Below, piece after piece: positions 20,941 through 32,900 of a DNA stretch of 44,698 nucleotides. The stretch is from Nemertoderma westbladi (Eukaryota > Xenacoelomorpha > Nemertodermatida > Nemertodermatidae): positions 1-44,698 of the forward strand of contig JAUCBJ010008616.1 of the NCBI GenBank assembly GCA_032718475.1, given 5' to 3'. Position 1 is the stretch's first letter; every line of letters starts with the position of its first letter. A program made the position numbers and the translations under genes. The notes below the pieces were generated by a model. The model did not search any database, had not been told where the DNA came from, and saw nothing but the letters and a program-made list of their open reading frames with translations.

Positions 20941-23129
20941 AATATAATATAACAGTACAGAATATAATATTATAACAAAACGTCTGGTCTAAAAAAGTTT
21001 AGTAACAGTATACTGTATAACAAGTATCAATCACTTGACGTTCTATTTATTAACTATTTTATTTTTTTCCTAAGTCAGCATTTGCAACTAATATTACATA
21101 TTGTGTTTGTTTATTGAATTTTAAGCTATTTATCACCATATACGCTAAGACGTAGTTGTTGTTTGATTGAGCTACATCAATGAGTGTTTTTTTTAACGAA
21201 GAAAATTATTATTTTAAAGAATTTTGAATACAGGTTTACATGTTTGACGAAAATATTCTGTTTCATCCATAAATGAACATATATGGGGAGTTTTCGATTA
21301 TTCGTTTGGTAAACATAATTCAATTATGCAAGTTGTTATCTTGGTGATATTATTCAGCATGGAAATGTAGTAACAGCATGGAGTGAATGATGCTCTGGTG
21401 CAAAGATATTAGCTTGAATAAACTGTATTCATTCATTATTGATACTAACAATGTGTTGGCAAGCGGTATTTTTCGAGGTATTTGTTATTATACATTTATT
21501 ACATAGGAAGGATACATACACCAACGGGCTAAAATGTTCATTACGGGGGTTTTCGGGGTCGCCGATTTCATTTCCGATGTCAGTTTTAATTTCAGTATTT
21601 CTTACAATTTGACGGACAGATCGTCATACGGAAAAACAGTGATAACTCGAGAACTGAAAGAGGTCTCACTAAGCGGTTTTCAGATTTGTAATCCTCATTA
21701 AATTCTGCTCTAGGTGAAATAAAGAAACAACAATTTGAAAATAGGAAGGAGGAATAATATATAGGAATAATAATAACGAACCTGTCTTTAGACTGGGTAG
21801 TTTTTGTCTAAAGCTGAGGCCGGCAAAAACACGATGGATATATATATTTACCTATATCACTATATATATATGTCACTATATCACTCACTATGTATGTTCA
21901 CCAAATGGCTTGAAACCACTTGCATGCATTGTAAAATTGTAAACGCAAGTATTTATCAATTGTTGTCTAGTTGTTGAATAAAAAAGTTGGGAACGATTCG
22001 AAGTGCGATATTCGAAATATTTGCATATTTTCAACATTATTGAACGCGAAATTAAATACCCACAACTCCCTTGCTTGAAATGTTTTTCAGGTGATTGATA
22101 TTTAGCAATTATTATGAGGTTACTTACTACTGAAATCTGACAGAATGCCAAACGTATTATTATAGTTCTATCTCTATTCAGCCAGTTAGTGTAATGTCAA
22201 GCAGTACATCATTTATATATCGTATGTATCTATAGGGCCTAATTGTCATCGTTATAATACTGTCATCAACTTAGGCTAAGCTCAATTGTAATGCAAAGGC
22301 TTAGTAGGTTTTGTATATCTGGGACGTTTACAACAGCTGTCGATTAAACTAACAAAACCATAAAACTGAACCAGGGTGGCTGCCAGCCGGGTACCAACGG
22401 CTGTTGGGTAGACTTAAGGGAACATTTCACAAACTTTCATAGGATGCTTGTACATGTACATTATATTGGTTGCTCCGATGTTTTTATTAGGCTAACTGAG
22501 AATGTATCAGGTATAAATACTGTAATTATAGTGTTCTTTATTTTATTTATCTAATACAGAAAAGACCCCTCCGCAGAATAAACTGCTCTTTTGGGCCGTT
22601 TCTCAGGTTGCGGATATGGATACCATTTCACACATCATCGTAGTAATTGTGATTATGATTTGTTTGCCTAGGCGAATGTGTATTACATTAGATGGGAGGC
22701 AGTTTTTTGGTTGATGCAAGTCATTCTTGGTTTGCATCTTCCAATCCCCATCTGTTTCTTGGAGTCTGTGTAAGACAGGTTCGTTTAAAGCCATCTTGAT
22801 GGCGTTCTAGTATATAAAAGGAGGAATAGGAAGGAATATATCTCAATAAAATGTGAACACTTAATCTTTTGATTGACTATATATTACAGTAGACCTAGTT
22901 TCATGACTACATGACTATCATTATCATTTAGTGTGATGGCCCTTTAAAAATATAATTACTGTATTTCAATCCCTTATTAAAATGTAACTCTTTATTTTGT
23001 CAAATTATTGTCTGTGTGTACATCCGTACAAGAAACAATGTGTGCGGAGCGAGCAGAAATTTTTGTTAAATTTTGAACAGCTTTTGAACCAGTCAAAATT
23101 CTACCACGAAGTGTTTATATTATGATTTA

Positions 23130-23222
23130 ATATCATCATATTGTCCCACCCTTCCTTGGGGCCCCTAAAGTTCGGGGGTCCCAAGGCTCAGCCTTGTTAG
23201 CCTATTGGTTAATCCTGCCCTG
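23130..23222 (-). mobile_element. Probable transposon end
   Basis: On the minus strand the segment begins CAGGGCAGGATTAACCAATA, followed by a GGCTAACAAGGCTGAGCCTT hairpin and a run ending in GGGGCCCC. CAGGG starts and this style of terminal sequence are common in hAT-like elements. No matching left end or target duplication was found, so this is tentative. Confidence 0.35.
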
Positions 23223-24193
23223 ATCCAATGCAAAGCTTTTGTCATGTAAAAACACCAGCGGGTCTTAATTGACCGGAATTATTAAATTATTATTAAAAAA
23301 ACACTCTTTGTTGACACTGAACCCAGGTAAATCTCTATAATTTAGCACCATCCATTGAGAATCTGGACAATCGTGTTTAGACCCGTGTGTTCCGCCTTAC
23401 ATCCTAAGCCATTAAATAATAACCGTATGGCGATATTTCTAACTAATAATTCAAGTGAAGTATTTAATAATATCATGATTGAGTATTGTCCTAAATGTAA
23501 TATTATAAAGTAAAATTACGTTTCCCATAAAGGGAAACACAATTCCGAAATAAGAAGCCCTTAAGTAAATGATCAGTCAGTCGTTAATCTTAATTAATTG
23601 TGCCGCCACATGCTCACGGGACTGTTTACACAGTGAATTACATAAGTGATCAATTATTTATCGTCAGGAAATAAGCAGATTTATGAGCGAATCAAGAATG
23701 GGAGGGAAAAAAGGGGATATAAGATCGGTACATTCAGAGGTCCTTCATTTTGGAGGTCTACTAGCGCCATCACGTTTGTCTGTGCTAGACCGGCGATTTC
23801 AATACATGACACTGGATTTGTAATAACGATTTATAACCTGATAACCTAGAGATAACCATTTTCGATCAAATGCGCTACCATACTGTACATAAATTCTTAA
23901 AAATTCTTAAGATTCCTAAAAACAGTTGTTCACAAGATAGAAAGTATTGTAGACCAGAGTGACCGTGAAGGCGTGTAAAGTGACAGTGGCTCACAAATAT
24001 TCGGGTGCTGTTCCAAATATATTAAGCCAACAATTCTGTACAAATTGGTGCTTTTTATTTGGATATTCCGTTTTACTTATTTTTCATACAATAAATGTTT
24101 TTTTCCAAACGGTTCACTTCACTGTTTTTCTGTTAATTAAATTCAGTATTTTTGTATGGTTGCATTCTAACTTCGTATTTGTGTTTCATAGAA

Positions 24194-24198
24194 AATGT
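24194..24198 (+). repeat. 5-bp target duplication, left copy (BEL-2)
   Basis: AATGT immediately before the LTR. The same five bases follow the other LTR at 37543-37547. Confidence 0.85.
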
Positions 24199-25422
24199 TG
24201 TACGCGCTTTTGAAGACCTTTAGCAGTTTAACCTGCCAAAATTTATATGTCTTTTGGTTTATAAATAGACTTTAGAAATTGACAAATATTTAATACCAAT
24301 AAACACAACATTAGCAGAAGCCAGCCTAGTGCGCGTCCATTCACCCGCTGGATATACCCGGGAGACTGGATTCTGAGGGCTTAGATTGTTATTGCAGTGT
24401 AAGCTTACTGTATTATTCGATTGATCGTTAATAAATAATTTCTGACTAATATTATTCACTTTCGGGAAATATTAACAGTTCCTTTAGGACGTGGCGCTCT
24501 ATCTAGGTAAACAGAGATATGACTTATACTAAACACAACGGTAAGTCGGTAAGGCTTATGATTCACGTATGAGGCGCATTCTTTAGGAAATGCTTAGTTA
24601 TCAGCCACAATCATGCACACTACCGGTAACGCACAATACTGCACACTAATCTGCCGACCGTCAATGAATTTTATCATACATAAAGAGAACAGCAATTGAC
24701 TCATGTAGTGCCTATCAAATAGCATTAAACTCACTACAAACCACGATAATATAAGTCGCAATCGCTATATGTAACCTGTCTCTCTAACCTGTAGTGTATC
24801 AAGAAAATTGGGAAATTTGGGTTCTTTATAGATGTTCTCCAAATAATATTCAACCAACTGATACAAAATAATAACAACAGTAAAAGCATTAAGACGGTAG
24901 GTTAAGATATGATATGACAATGTATGTGCCGATTGAGCCGATAACAGTTATACGTTCTATAATCTAAGCCTACTAATGTTTCTTCTAAAGTCTGAAACGA
25001 ATTGACTCTAGAGCCGGTGTTCCTGGCCTAGATAGAAACAACACAACAGTAACAAAAACACTCTCTGACTCTAACACCGTTGCAGGTATCTTTTTACACA
25101 GAGAGGAATAGCTCTCATTGGCAGAACACCAGATTCCACAGGTTCCACGAATATCTAAATGCCGAACTATCAGGATTTTTGCAGCCCTTGGCCAACACAC
25201 GAAATGAGTCACTCCGCTCGGTTGCCCTGGTTGCATACTCTGCTGCTATAGCTCTGGTTGGCCGATAGAACATAGCAAAGAGCCCCTCGTATAACAAATC
25301 AGCCAATCAGCCGGTCGCTTTGCATCATTCGAGTTAGAGAGCTTTTTAGAGTATTCCAGCGCCTGGGGGGGAACTGGATTGCAAAGCAAAAGGGCCAGTT
25401 ACATCCCACAAAAGCTTTTACA
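24199..25422 (-). repeat. 3' LTR of BEL-2
   Basis: In element sense it starts TGTAAAAGCTTTTGTGGGAT and ends AAAAGCGCGTACA. It is offset 12,120 bp from its partner and line-by-line comparison shows one mismatch. Confidence 0.95.
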
Positions 25423-25436
25423 CCGCTCCCAGAAAA
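25423..25436 (-). other. Polypurine tract of BEL-2
   Basis: In element sense ATTTTCTGGGAGCGG directly precedes the LTR TGTAAAAG. TGGGAGCGGTGTAAA across the junction is identical to BEL-1, which supports both the boundary and the relationship. Confidence 0.75.
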
Positions 25437-25501
25437 TGGGATTTGAGTCTATAAAATATACAAAAATCACAGTTTCTAATATACGTAAATACTCTAAACA
25501 G

Positions 25502-26299
25502 TTAGTCTTTCTTGCGCGGACGGCGTTTACGCAGTTTTTTAAAGCTGGCCAGAGTCTTTTTCTCTTTGGGGCGAGCCACTTTACAAGGAGGGCTATAACT
25601 CCTGGGTGAAGGGTGCAATATGATTGCATCAGAGGGTGCAGGATTAGGGTCGGTGTATCCGCCGGTCGAAGTGCCGGGTTGGTTGACATCAACGTCGGGG
25701 GAGAGGGGTCTAACAGCCTTTAGAGCGCGTTTTAGGACGGCCGCTCTTACGGGTCCTTTACGAGTGGTCTGAACGAGAGCCGTGGGTGGACCATAGGCAG
25801 TCAGAAACTTCCTGGGTTTAATGGTTCTTTCCAACTCGCGTTCGCGGGCTCGGTATTCGTAAGGCCGTCGATATACTTCCTGTAACTCGGGGTGTGAGTT
25901 AACAAATAAGTCTCCATAGCTCGGATCCTGACGGATAAAATTGATTAAGTTATAGGAGTGAATGTCGCTAGGATTAATACTCCTGAGAAATTTGCGTACG
26001 AACTTGGTTGAAATACATTCTCCGACGCGCTTCAGTAGTTCGTAACTCGATATGCGTGATTTCTGTTCGACAGAAGCGAATAGATAAGGATGGAACGCAT
26101 AAACTCCTTCGTAAGCGCGTCCAGGATAATAACGATGGCGCGAATCACAATGTAAATCAGTGTTCGCTTCCCAAGCTCTGATGTAACGTAGTGTGATCAT
26201 TTCATCTACGCTTTCCAAATTGTGATTAAAAAAGGGCAATCGAAACTGGCGTGTCCCTTTAGTTGACGATGGTGACATTGAGTCATAAATTGAGGGCAA
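25502..26299 (-). CDS. ORFX C-terminal part, unknown accessory protein
   Basis: A 265-codon frame, with real coding probably starting at or just before residue 24 by frameshift rather than at the ATG at 26299. It contains ITLRYIRAWEANTD, HPYLFASVEQKS and SYELLKRVGE blocks, then FVNSHPELQEVYRRP. A Pro/Ser/Thr-rich stretch follows and a strongly basic end (KKLRKRRPRKKD) that resembles a nuclear or nucleolar signal. No signal peptide or membrane segment was seen, so it does not look like an envelope protein. It lies in the -1 frame of the upstream Cys/His-rich ORF. It ends 80 bp before the LTR, the place where extra genes sit in LTR elements. I do not recognise the family. A diverged relative seems to lie at 39.4-42.3 kb (+). 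Confidence 0.55.
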   Translation of the reverse strand: MPSIYDSMSPSSTKGTRQFRLPFFNHNLESVDEMITLRYIRAWEANTDLHCDSRHRYYPGRAYEGVYAFHPYLFASVEQKSRISSYELLKRVGECISTKFVRKFLRSINPSDIHSYNLINFIRQDPSYGDLFVNSHPELQEVYRRPYEYRARERELERTIKPRKFLTAYGPPTALVQTTRKGPVRAAVLKRALKAVRPLSPDVDVNQPGTSTGGYTDPNPAPSDAIILHPSPRSYSPPCKVARPKEKKTLASFKKLRKRRPRKKD

Positions 26300-26553
26300 A
26301 CCGCAAAAATGTGCAAGTTATTGAGTCTGCAATACGCACAATAAATTTCCATCGCCGGTTGTTCGTGGAAATAGGAACAGCGGACGTTTGTGTCCATGGG
26401 CGTAACATGGTCTCTCGATGCGCATAACCGACAACGTTGCCGAGAAACATAGTTGGCATGGCGATAATCGTACGCAGTGAGACACTGTGGACCTTGATAC
26501 CATTCTAGGATGTAATCGTTGTCGCTGTTCCGGGCGCGATAGGCTGAATCTCC
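26206..26553 (-). CDS. ORFX middle part, Cys/His-rich, unknown
   Basis: A 115-codon open frame directly after the UGA at 26554-26556 and in the same frame as the ORF upstream of it. It has three Cys/His groups: a GPQC...RCRLCASRDH group, a YCAYC pair, and CPQFMTQCHHRQLKGH. The spacing looks zinc-binding but matches no finger I can name. It terminates 21 bases after a UUUUUUA heptamer set in the phase needed for -1 frameshifting, and the -1 frame is the ORF at 25502-26299. A related segment on the + strand (39174-39400) keeps RCx-type, AYCR and QLKGH landmarks, which supports this being real coding sequence. Function unknown. Confidence 0.55.
   Translation of the reverse strand, partial: GDSAYRARNSDNDYILEWYQGPQCLTAYDYRHANYVSRQRCRLCASRDHVTPMDTNVRCSYFHEQPAMEIYCAYCRLNNLHIFAVCPQFMTQCHHRQLKGHASFDCPFLITIWKA
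26227..26233 (-). promoter_or_regulatory. Candidate -1 frameshift slippery heptamer
   Basis: In the sense of ORFX the codons are CCU-UUU-UUA, giving U-UUU-UUA, the classical X-XXY-YYZ form and the same heptamer as HIV-1 gag-pol. The downstream frame after a -1 slip is exactly the long ORF at 25502-26299. I cannot show a pseudoknot or stem downstream. A simple one-base indel is the alternative. Confidence 0.4.
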
Positions 26554-26952
26554 TCAGATTCTAGGCATATTGGTTCGTCTTCCCAGTCTGTTACGAATAG
26601 AATTTTCGTGATCTATTCTCGGTTTATCGTTACGACTCCGCTGGGTATGATATTTAAATAGAACCATTTTCCTTTCGGTGTCTACATCGTCCGTATCATG
26701 TAAATCGATAGGATGGCCGGTAGTTAGGAAGTCCATATACGTACTATTACGATGCGTATAGCGAGCGGTGAATTTTCGATAGTTCAATTCACGCGTAAGT
26801 TGCTCTTGGGACATCGGCGGTTCGATATAACGACCATCGTCCTCCGTAATGGTTGGATCGGTTTCACCGCGTATCAAGCTATCCACAAATGCTTGTAAAG
26901 GTAGAGTATATCGCTCCCTGATACCAAGATCATCTTCTATCAACTCCGTCAT
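26554..26952 (-). CDS. ORFX N-terminal part, unknown
   Basis: A 132-codon ORF starting MTELIEDDLGIRERYTLPLQ. It is acidic at first, then more basic (RKMVLFKYHTQRSRNDKPR). It ends in an in-frame UGA (ATC-TGA-GGA), after which the same frame continues as the Cys/His-rich part. The three pieces therefore look like one gene of roughly 480 codons with one UGA and one frame change. No conserved domain is recognised. The start is the first ATG after upstream stops. Confidence 0.5.
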   Translation of the reverse strand: MTELIEDDLGIRERYTLPLQAFVDSLIRGETDPTITEDDGRYIEPPMSQEQLTRELNYRKFTARYTHRNSTYMDFLTTGHPIDLHDTDDVDTERKMVLFKYHTQRSRNDKPRIDHENSIRNRLGRRTNMPRI

Positions 26953-28583
26953 ATCTGCTATCTGAGTTTATTAATATCGAAATGAGTTTATGTTTAGGCG
27001 AGCGGACGTCGCTGCCTACTTCTCTTTGCCCCCGGACAGTGGGATTCTCAGCGCCGATGTACCGTCGTCGCGGTGTTTACGCCAACATGTAGCAACAGCA
27101 CGACAACGATAACCGGCACAAGTCACTCCACTGTCCGTCCCAAAGGCTTGGATCCACTTAGGTTCTTTCTATAGGAGAGTTGGGTTACTTTCACAATTGC
27201 GACTAGCTACTGTAAACATACTTTAGCAGTAACATTCACCTATAAACGCACAAATTCCACACAACTGTCACCAATTGTACACATACAGGCCATTTGTCCG
27301 TTAGTCAGTGCCTTCCAGAATGTCACGTTATTACTGTGTATCTTTGGATACTAACAGTGTGCTATGCATTCTCTATGCTAGGCAATGGGACAAGCTTTCT
27401 ATTGTTCTTTTAACTTGCTTCTAATTCTAGCGTGGGTGTTGCTATGGTGACATTATGGAAAGCTAGCGGTAGAATTATGGTAATTCTCATGCATACAGAT
27501 CTGGAATGCTATTTAATAGTAATTCTTTAATTGTCAATATCCTCTTTATACATGATTTTATTAATTTTATTGGCTATTGACTATATGTCGGAGATTCTCG
27601 CACTCTTATACACTCAATATGATGAATCTCCGCTCCCATGATCTATTAATTAATGGAATTTTGGGAATGTTATAAATTGCACAAGATGACAATTTATGAA
27701 ATTCATTTAAAAATATGAATTTAAATTTATTCCCGTGAATTTTATTATTTGATGTTAAAATTGACACAATTTTTATTCCAGAGCATGTCTGGGGACTGAG
27801 GATCCTTAATTCTATAAAATTGTCCTTTAAGAGCATCGGTAAGTGCTGCGATATCTTAATTGACTAGAAATTTTAAAGGATCTGAATTTTACAGATTTTA
27901 ATAAATATTAAATTAATATTTAAGATGGGCACCGATTTATTCCAGAACTTGTCTGGGGACGTTAACCACTGATTCTAGAATTTGTCTTTCAAGTATATCG
28001 GTGGGTGCCGCGATATCTTAATCGACTAGAATTACAGATGGTCAAAAGGTTTAACAGATTTATTTGCGTTTTACGCTACTGTTATAGGGACATCATGCTA
28101 CTATATGTATTATTTAATATACGGTAGAAGAGCAATATCGCACGAAGCAATGTCAGTGTGAAGAGGCAAGTCGTTTCCAAGGTCTACCCAGAGCTTGGTT
28201 TAGCCGAGACACGAGGATCTGAACTTTGCATTCCTAATACTCTGCCTACCAATAATACTTGAATATAGTAGTGGCTTTATTGTACTTTAATAAGTACGGA
28301 CATTTCATCTTACTGTAGTCACGTATTTATAATATGATACGGACAGTAAGGAAAGAGAAAAAATAATTATTTCTCGCCGTCGCACTAAATATATATTATA
28401 AGTAATTACGTACGTAATAAACACTAATATATTGCACTAATCTACTAAATAATCACTAAAATAACATTCTACTAAATAAAATTAAAGGAAACGATTATAA
28501 TAAAATTACATAATAATACATACATAAATATAAAATAAAAACAAATATAAAATGATACAGTCACACGCCCACTCCATATGCTA
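26953..28583 (-). other. BEL-2 non-coding region between pol remnant and ORFX
   Basis: About 1.6 kb of AT-rich DNA with no convincing ORF. It includes a two-copy tandem repeat (27766-28045). Confidence 0.55.
27766..28045. repeat. Two-copy repeat, about 164 bp period
   Basis: TTATTCCAGA...TGTCTGGGGAC...ATCGGT...TGC(T/C)GCGATATCTTAAT(T/C)GACTAGAA occurs at 27773 and again at 27937. Confidence 0.75.
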
Positions 28584-28760
28584 TCACGTTATGGAGTCCC
28601 TAGATATTCGTCGGATTAGGGAAGTGGTCGTAGGAAGAGTATCTTGCCTTCCATAGTTTCCGGACAGTTTTCGGTCTCTTTCCAGTAAACATAAACGACT
28701 AGCTGGGCGATTGAGTTTTTGTGTTACTTTCTCCGCTCCCTTGGCCTGTCTACGCTTGCG
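28584..28760 (-). pseudogene. C-terminal remnant of BEL-2 Pol
   Basis: The end of a 161-codon minus-strand frame reads QKLNRPASRLCLLERDRKL and then GNYGRQD. It parallels the BEL-1 Pol end (LDRPIQRLCLLEQD...GSYGKWP). Sequence before about 28770 shows no integrase motif, so only the tail survives. The longer frame upstream (to 29069) has no recognised content. Confidence 0.7.
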
Positions 28761-28769
28761 TCCTTCTGG

Positions 28770-29994
28770 GCTCTTCTCTGATGACTCCGAGGCGCACCCA
28801 TGAGGCGGACGCTGTCCCACCACCCTTGGGGCCAGTCCGACTCCGATCAGACTGGGCTGGAGGGTAGCCTGATGCTTCCCGGGTTCACTTTTCAATCCCC
28901 CGATCACACCGGCACAGCTCGTCGGTGTAGCCAGATGGTCGGCTACTGTCAACTTACTGTGGCCTGACTGTACATTGAGCCAACTCAAAGAGTCAACCGG
29001 CGGGTGGACCAGTCGATAGCGATCGAGCATCAAGGTCGCCCTTGAGCCAAACCGACGGTCTTGTCCCATGTGGGCTTTCGCTACCCAGCATGGAATATTG
29101 ACACGTTTTCACCCGCCTCGCCGGCAGTATTGAGGGGAAGTCGGTTCCGCAAACAATACTGACTAGCTCGAAAGCTAGGAACAAGTCACCACTTACCAGT
29201 CACTGTACACGTGTACTCAATAGATGCTCACGAAATCAAGTACACAACGGTAAACACAAATCTGACGCATACCATGCACACACAGAGGACATAATCGGGG
29301 AGGACAAAATCGGTGACAAAATCAGAGGGGACAAAATTGTATCGACTGATAAAAGAGTCGAGAGTACCTTATTTTGCCGTCAGGGCAAAATAACTTTGTG
29401 TGCACAAAGTATGCTGGGGCGCAGTAAAGATATGGTCCTACTAATAACCAGAGGCAACTGAACCAACCGGTAAGGGTTCCCATACCCACTCGCAGTGGCC
29501 ATACATACACTCACGTATACCACGTACACACACAAACCACAGATTCCAGAGTATCATTCACTCGGACCACACTACAACACCAACCCCTCCTTGCAGCCGA
29601 TATTCCGGGTGCCACCTCCATTCCAATAGTAGTACCAACAGAATCACCAGGAACCTGTCCATTCCGATGCAACACCTCCATTCCAATAGTGCTACCCTGG
29701 GAAAAGACACGTTTTGGCAACCGATCGGAGACAGTAAAGAGTCTGGTCAACTCATACATACCACACATAGACCTACCACATAAACCACAGATCACACTAA
29801 GCCACCACCCCTACTGTGTACAGGACTGGCAGTACGGCAACAGGCCGACTAGACGGTACCACGGCACCATGTTGATTCATGGTTCGTCAGACACGAGGGC
29901 CTTCAGTATCTCCCTAGCACTATACCACGGATTTAACGTGCCCCCAGACCCTCACGAGTCCGCCGCCGCCTGATGGAGACCCCCTATAGAGACC
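28770..29994. other. Unidentified 1.2 kb segment replacing integrase
   Basis: It lies where the integrase core should be but has none of its motifs in any frame I read. It is more GC-rich than the flanks and contains a short direct repeat (CACCTCCATTCCAATAGT at 29613 and 29673). It is either captured foreign DNA or another element. Confidence 0.5.
29428..29973 (+). CDS. Open frame antisense to BEL-2, unknown
   Basis: A stop-free frame of 182 codons on the + strand, opposite to BEL-2, running from a TAA at 29425 to the stop before 29976. It is Thr/Pro/His-rich and its first ATG is late (29870, MLIHGSSDTRAF). No domain is recognised. It could be an exon-like piece of captured host sequence or a chance open frame. 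Confidence 0.2.
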   Translation, partial: RYGPTNNQRQLNQPVRVPIPTRSGHTYTHVYHVHTQTTDSRVSFTRTTLQHQPLLAADIPGATSIPIVVPTESPGTCPFRCNTSIPIVLPWEKTRFGNRSETVKSLVNSYIPHIDLPHKPQITLSHHPYCVQDWQYGNRPTRRYHGTMLIHGSSDTRAFSISLALYHGFNVPPDPHESAAA

Positions 29995-32900
29995 TCACCT
30001 CTTTAGGATCTCCGCCGTGGTAAGATGAGGAGGCCAATCTTCTTCTTCTTTACTTAAGAAGTCGGATCCACCTAACCAGCCTGGAGTATCTATCAGTTCT
30101 TGAGGAGTTGCTCCTCTGGAAGCGATGTCGGCTGGATTAATCGTCCCAAGGCAATGTCTCCATTGATCTACATTGGAGTTAATATCGTCATTATCTGAGG
30201 AGTATGGTGTTCCTTCAGTTGGATCGTCCACATCACTGCTCTCCACTTCCCATTCCTTTACTTGGTATACCTGTTGTTGAGGTAATCTCTCTTTGAGAGT
30301 TCTACGGGAAGGGCCAGTGAAGTACCAACCTACTCTAGTTCTTACCGCATAGGTTTGTAGTGGCTGCGGTTGAGCAGGCCGTTTCTCCAATGTCTCGAGC
30401 GCCTCATGCGCGTTTTGGCCGATGAGTATTTGCACTCCAGGATAATCTGTCTGGAATCGAGGTATCTTAAGCTGTTGGATGCTCTCATCCTCGTCCCAAT
30501 TATAAAGGTCTGCTTGGGTAGTAGCGAAGTTCTTTATAGCCACCATTTTTACCGACCTTATACCTTGTGCTCCTAATTTATCCTGGGGGGTGGACAACAC
30601 ACCTACATAGTAGTCTGCCGTTAGGGTAGATTTCCAAACCTGCATAATTCCTGACATATTCAATTTAGTCCGGAATTTGGGTTGTCCAGCAAAAATATCT
30701 TCGGCTAGTTCTTGATCGATGAATGTTCCTGTGCTGCCGGAGTCAAGGAGGGCGTTCACTATGTAACTTTTGTTAGGACCATGAACTCTTACCTGCACTA
30801 CAGGAAATTCTCTGATTCCTACGTTGGAAGTTGGAGGTTTCCAAGATGGTTGTCTGTCAAAGGTAGTTGGGGGGAACTCATTGTCGGTGTCCTTTTCATA
30901 CGTAAGTGCTCGATACACTGCGGTATTTATTAGGTAACAGGATTCGTTGGCGTCGGAGAATTCGTCCGTATAGAATCCTTCCATCTCAGACTCTTGATCA
31001 GTGTCATTTACATCACTGAATTGGACATGTAGTTCGGGCTCACTTACCTGACTCGGGTTGTCTCGTTCGAACTCACTGTGTAACAAGATGTGATGTTTCA
31101 CGCCACACTTTGCACACTTTACGTCGGAGTAACAGGTTCGCCGTTGGTGTCCTGATCTGAGGCAATTATAGCATAACCGCTTATTCCACAGGACTGCACG
31201 TCTGTCTACAAGGGATTTCTTTAGAAATTCAGCACACGCACTCAAACAGTGGGGCCCGTCGCACAGCGCACATTTTGGTTTGATGTTACTCACCTTACCT
31301 TGGGTAACGTTATGCACTCTCGTTCTTTCTTCGGGCTTTCTTCCGTAAATTCTCTTAGGAGACGTAGGAGGAGTTGTTGTTACCTGTTCTCTCCTGTCAC
31401 TGGTTCGAGACTTGTATTTACTTACGTCTTTATAGGTCTTGTTGTCATAGTAAGATTTTGCTGTGTCTTTCCCACTGTCCTCTTCTTGAGAAGCTTGGCT
31501 TTCGCCGTCGTCAGTATAACACACTGGTATTATCCTTCGCCTAGAAACGGGTTTCTCACTTACCTTATTTTCCGATGTTTTCTCTCTGGACTGCTTTATG
31601 AGTTGTAATTTTACTTCACTATCTAAGAAGGACATGAGATCAGCCATGGTAGGGCTTCGTCGTTGCTGCTCATTCATATACAACACTTTCTTGTCCCAAC
31701 GTGTACATACTCCACCCTTAGGTAAAGTAGAGACTACGGCTCCAATAACCATGGAACTCTGATATTCATGAGACTTACCTAACCAGTCCAATTGTCTACA
31801 GATCTCCTGAATCTCATCGGAAAACTCTATAATCCCGCTACTAAGGAAGTTTCGGGGGGCTACTAATTTTGCATACAAATACTTAGCTATGTTATCCTTG
31901 TTACCATACCTGATGTTTAATGTATCCCAAACTTGTCTTAATCCTTCTGGATGTCCAATAAACTTTAACGCCATTAACTTGGGAGGTCCTTCCAAACACT
32001 TGATGAGGAATCTAAGCTTCTCTCCGTTAGATAGTACAGAGTTCTGTATGCTATCTTTGTAATATTCATTGAAAGGTAACCATTTCATCTCATCTCCATT
32101 GAATTTGACGATCTCTCCCACCTTAACCGCTTGGCGGGCTTCTGTTCTAGCCATCTGACGCGTAAAGCTTTCTTGGGCCATCGTGTTATTTAATATCGAA
32201 TTATCGGTATATAAATTTCTCGGATCATTATCAGGTCTATAGGGAATATCATTAACAACAGGTTTATAATCACCCTTAATAGGGTTTGCTATAGGAGTTT
32301 CTACTTCACTAGCAGTATAGATGCGTGTAGGCTCCACACCTTGCGCATGTAATACTTCAGACCTAACAGGTTGACACCATGTTACAGGGGGTATTGGTAT
32401 CGCTTTTTGTATATTGACTAATTTGTCGCGTTCTAGAGCGATACTTTGCTGCACTTCTTGCAATTCGGCCCTACCTTCCCTTACTGTTCCCTTAAGTTGG
32501 TGGACAGTCTCCTGCATCTGTCCGAGCAGGAGATTCATCCCCCGCCGTCCCTCCTCTACCCACTCGACCGCCGAAGCGGGAGTTGCCAACATTGTAGAGG
32601 GCTGACGCGGGATGACGGGAGACAAATCTTTGATTTCTCTCTCAGCTTCCAGGACAGGGATATTCTCATGGACTGTTCTACCGGGTACAGGCAGTGTAGT
32701 ACTGTGTAGAGGGAATTTAGAGTTAAGCTCTGGAAGTACAGGGGTCTCTAGCACAGGAGTGGCTTTGGGAACGACAGGCCTAATTATTTCAGGCTCATCA
32801 ACTATGGTAGGGAGTCTTTTGACCTTAATAATTTGGTCTGTGGGTTCTGTACTACCTAAGTCTGTGCTAGCTAGTTGTCTTCTGACAGCTGGGGGCAAAT

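Larger units (their letters stand above)
20420..24193. other. Non-coding interval with transposon debris
   Basis: About 3.8 kb with no ORF that looks coding. It holds a MITE-like end at 20824-20940, a transposon-like end at 23130-23222, C-rich and TA-rich low complexity (about 20872-20898, and 21838-21890), and otherwise unremarkable AT-rich sequence. Confidence 0.5.

Noticed and set aside
21888-24213. Short frames at 21888-22151, 22603-22794, 23646-23849 and 23959-24213
   Set aside because: No motif, no conserved partner in the window, AT-rich composition, and lengths expected by chance.
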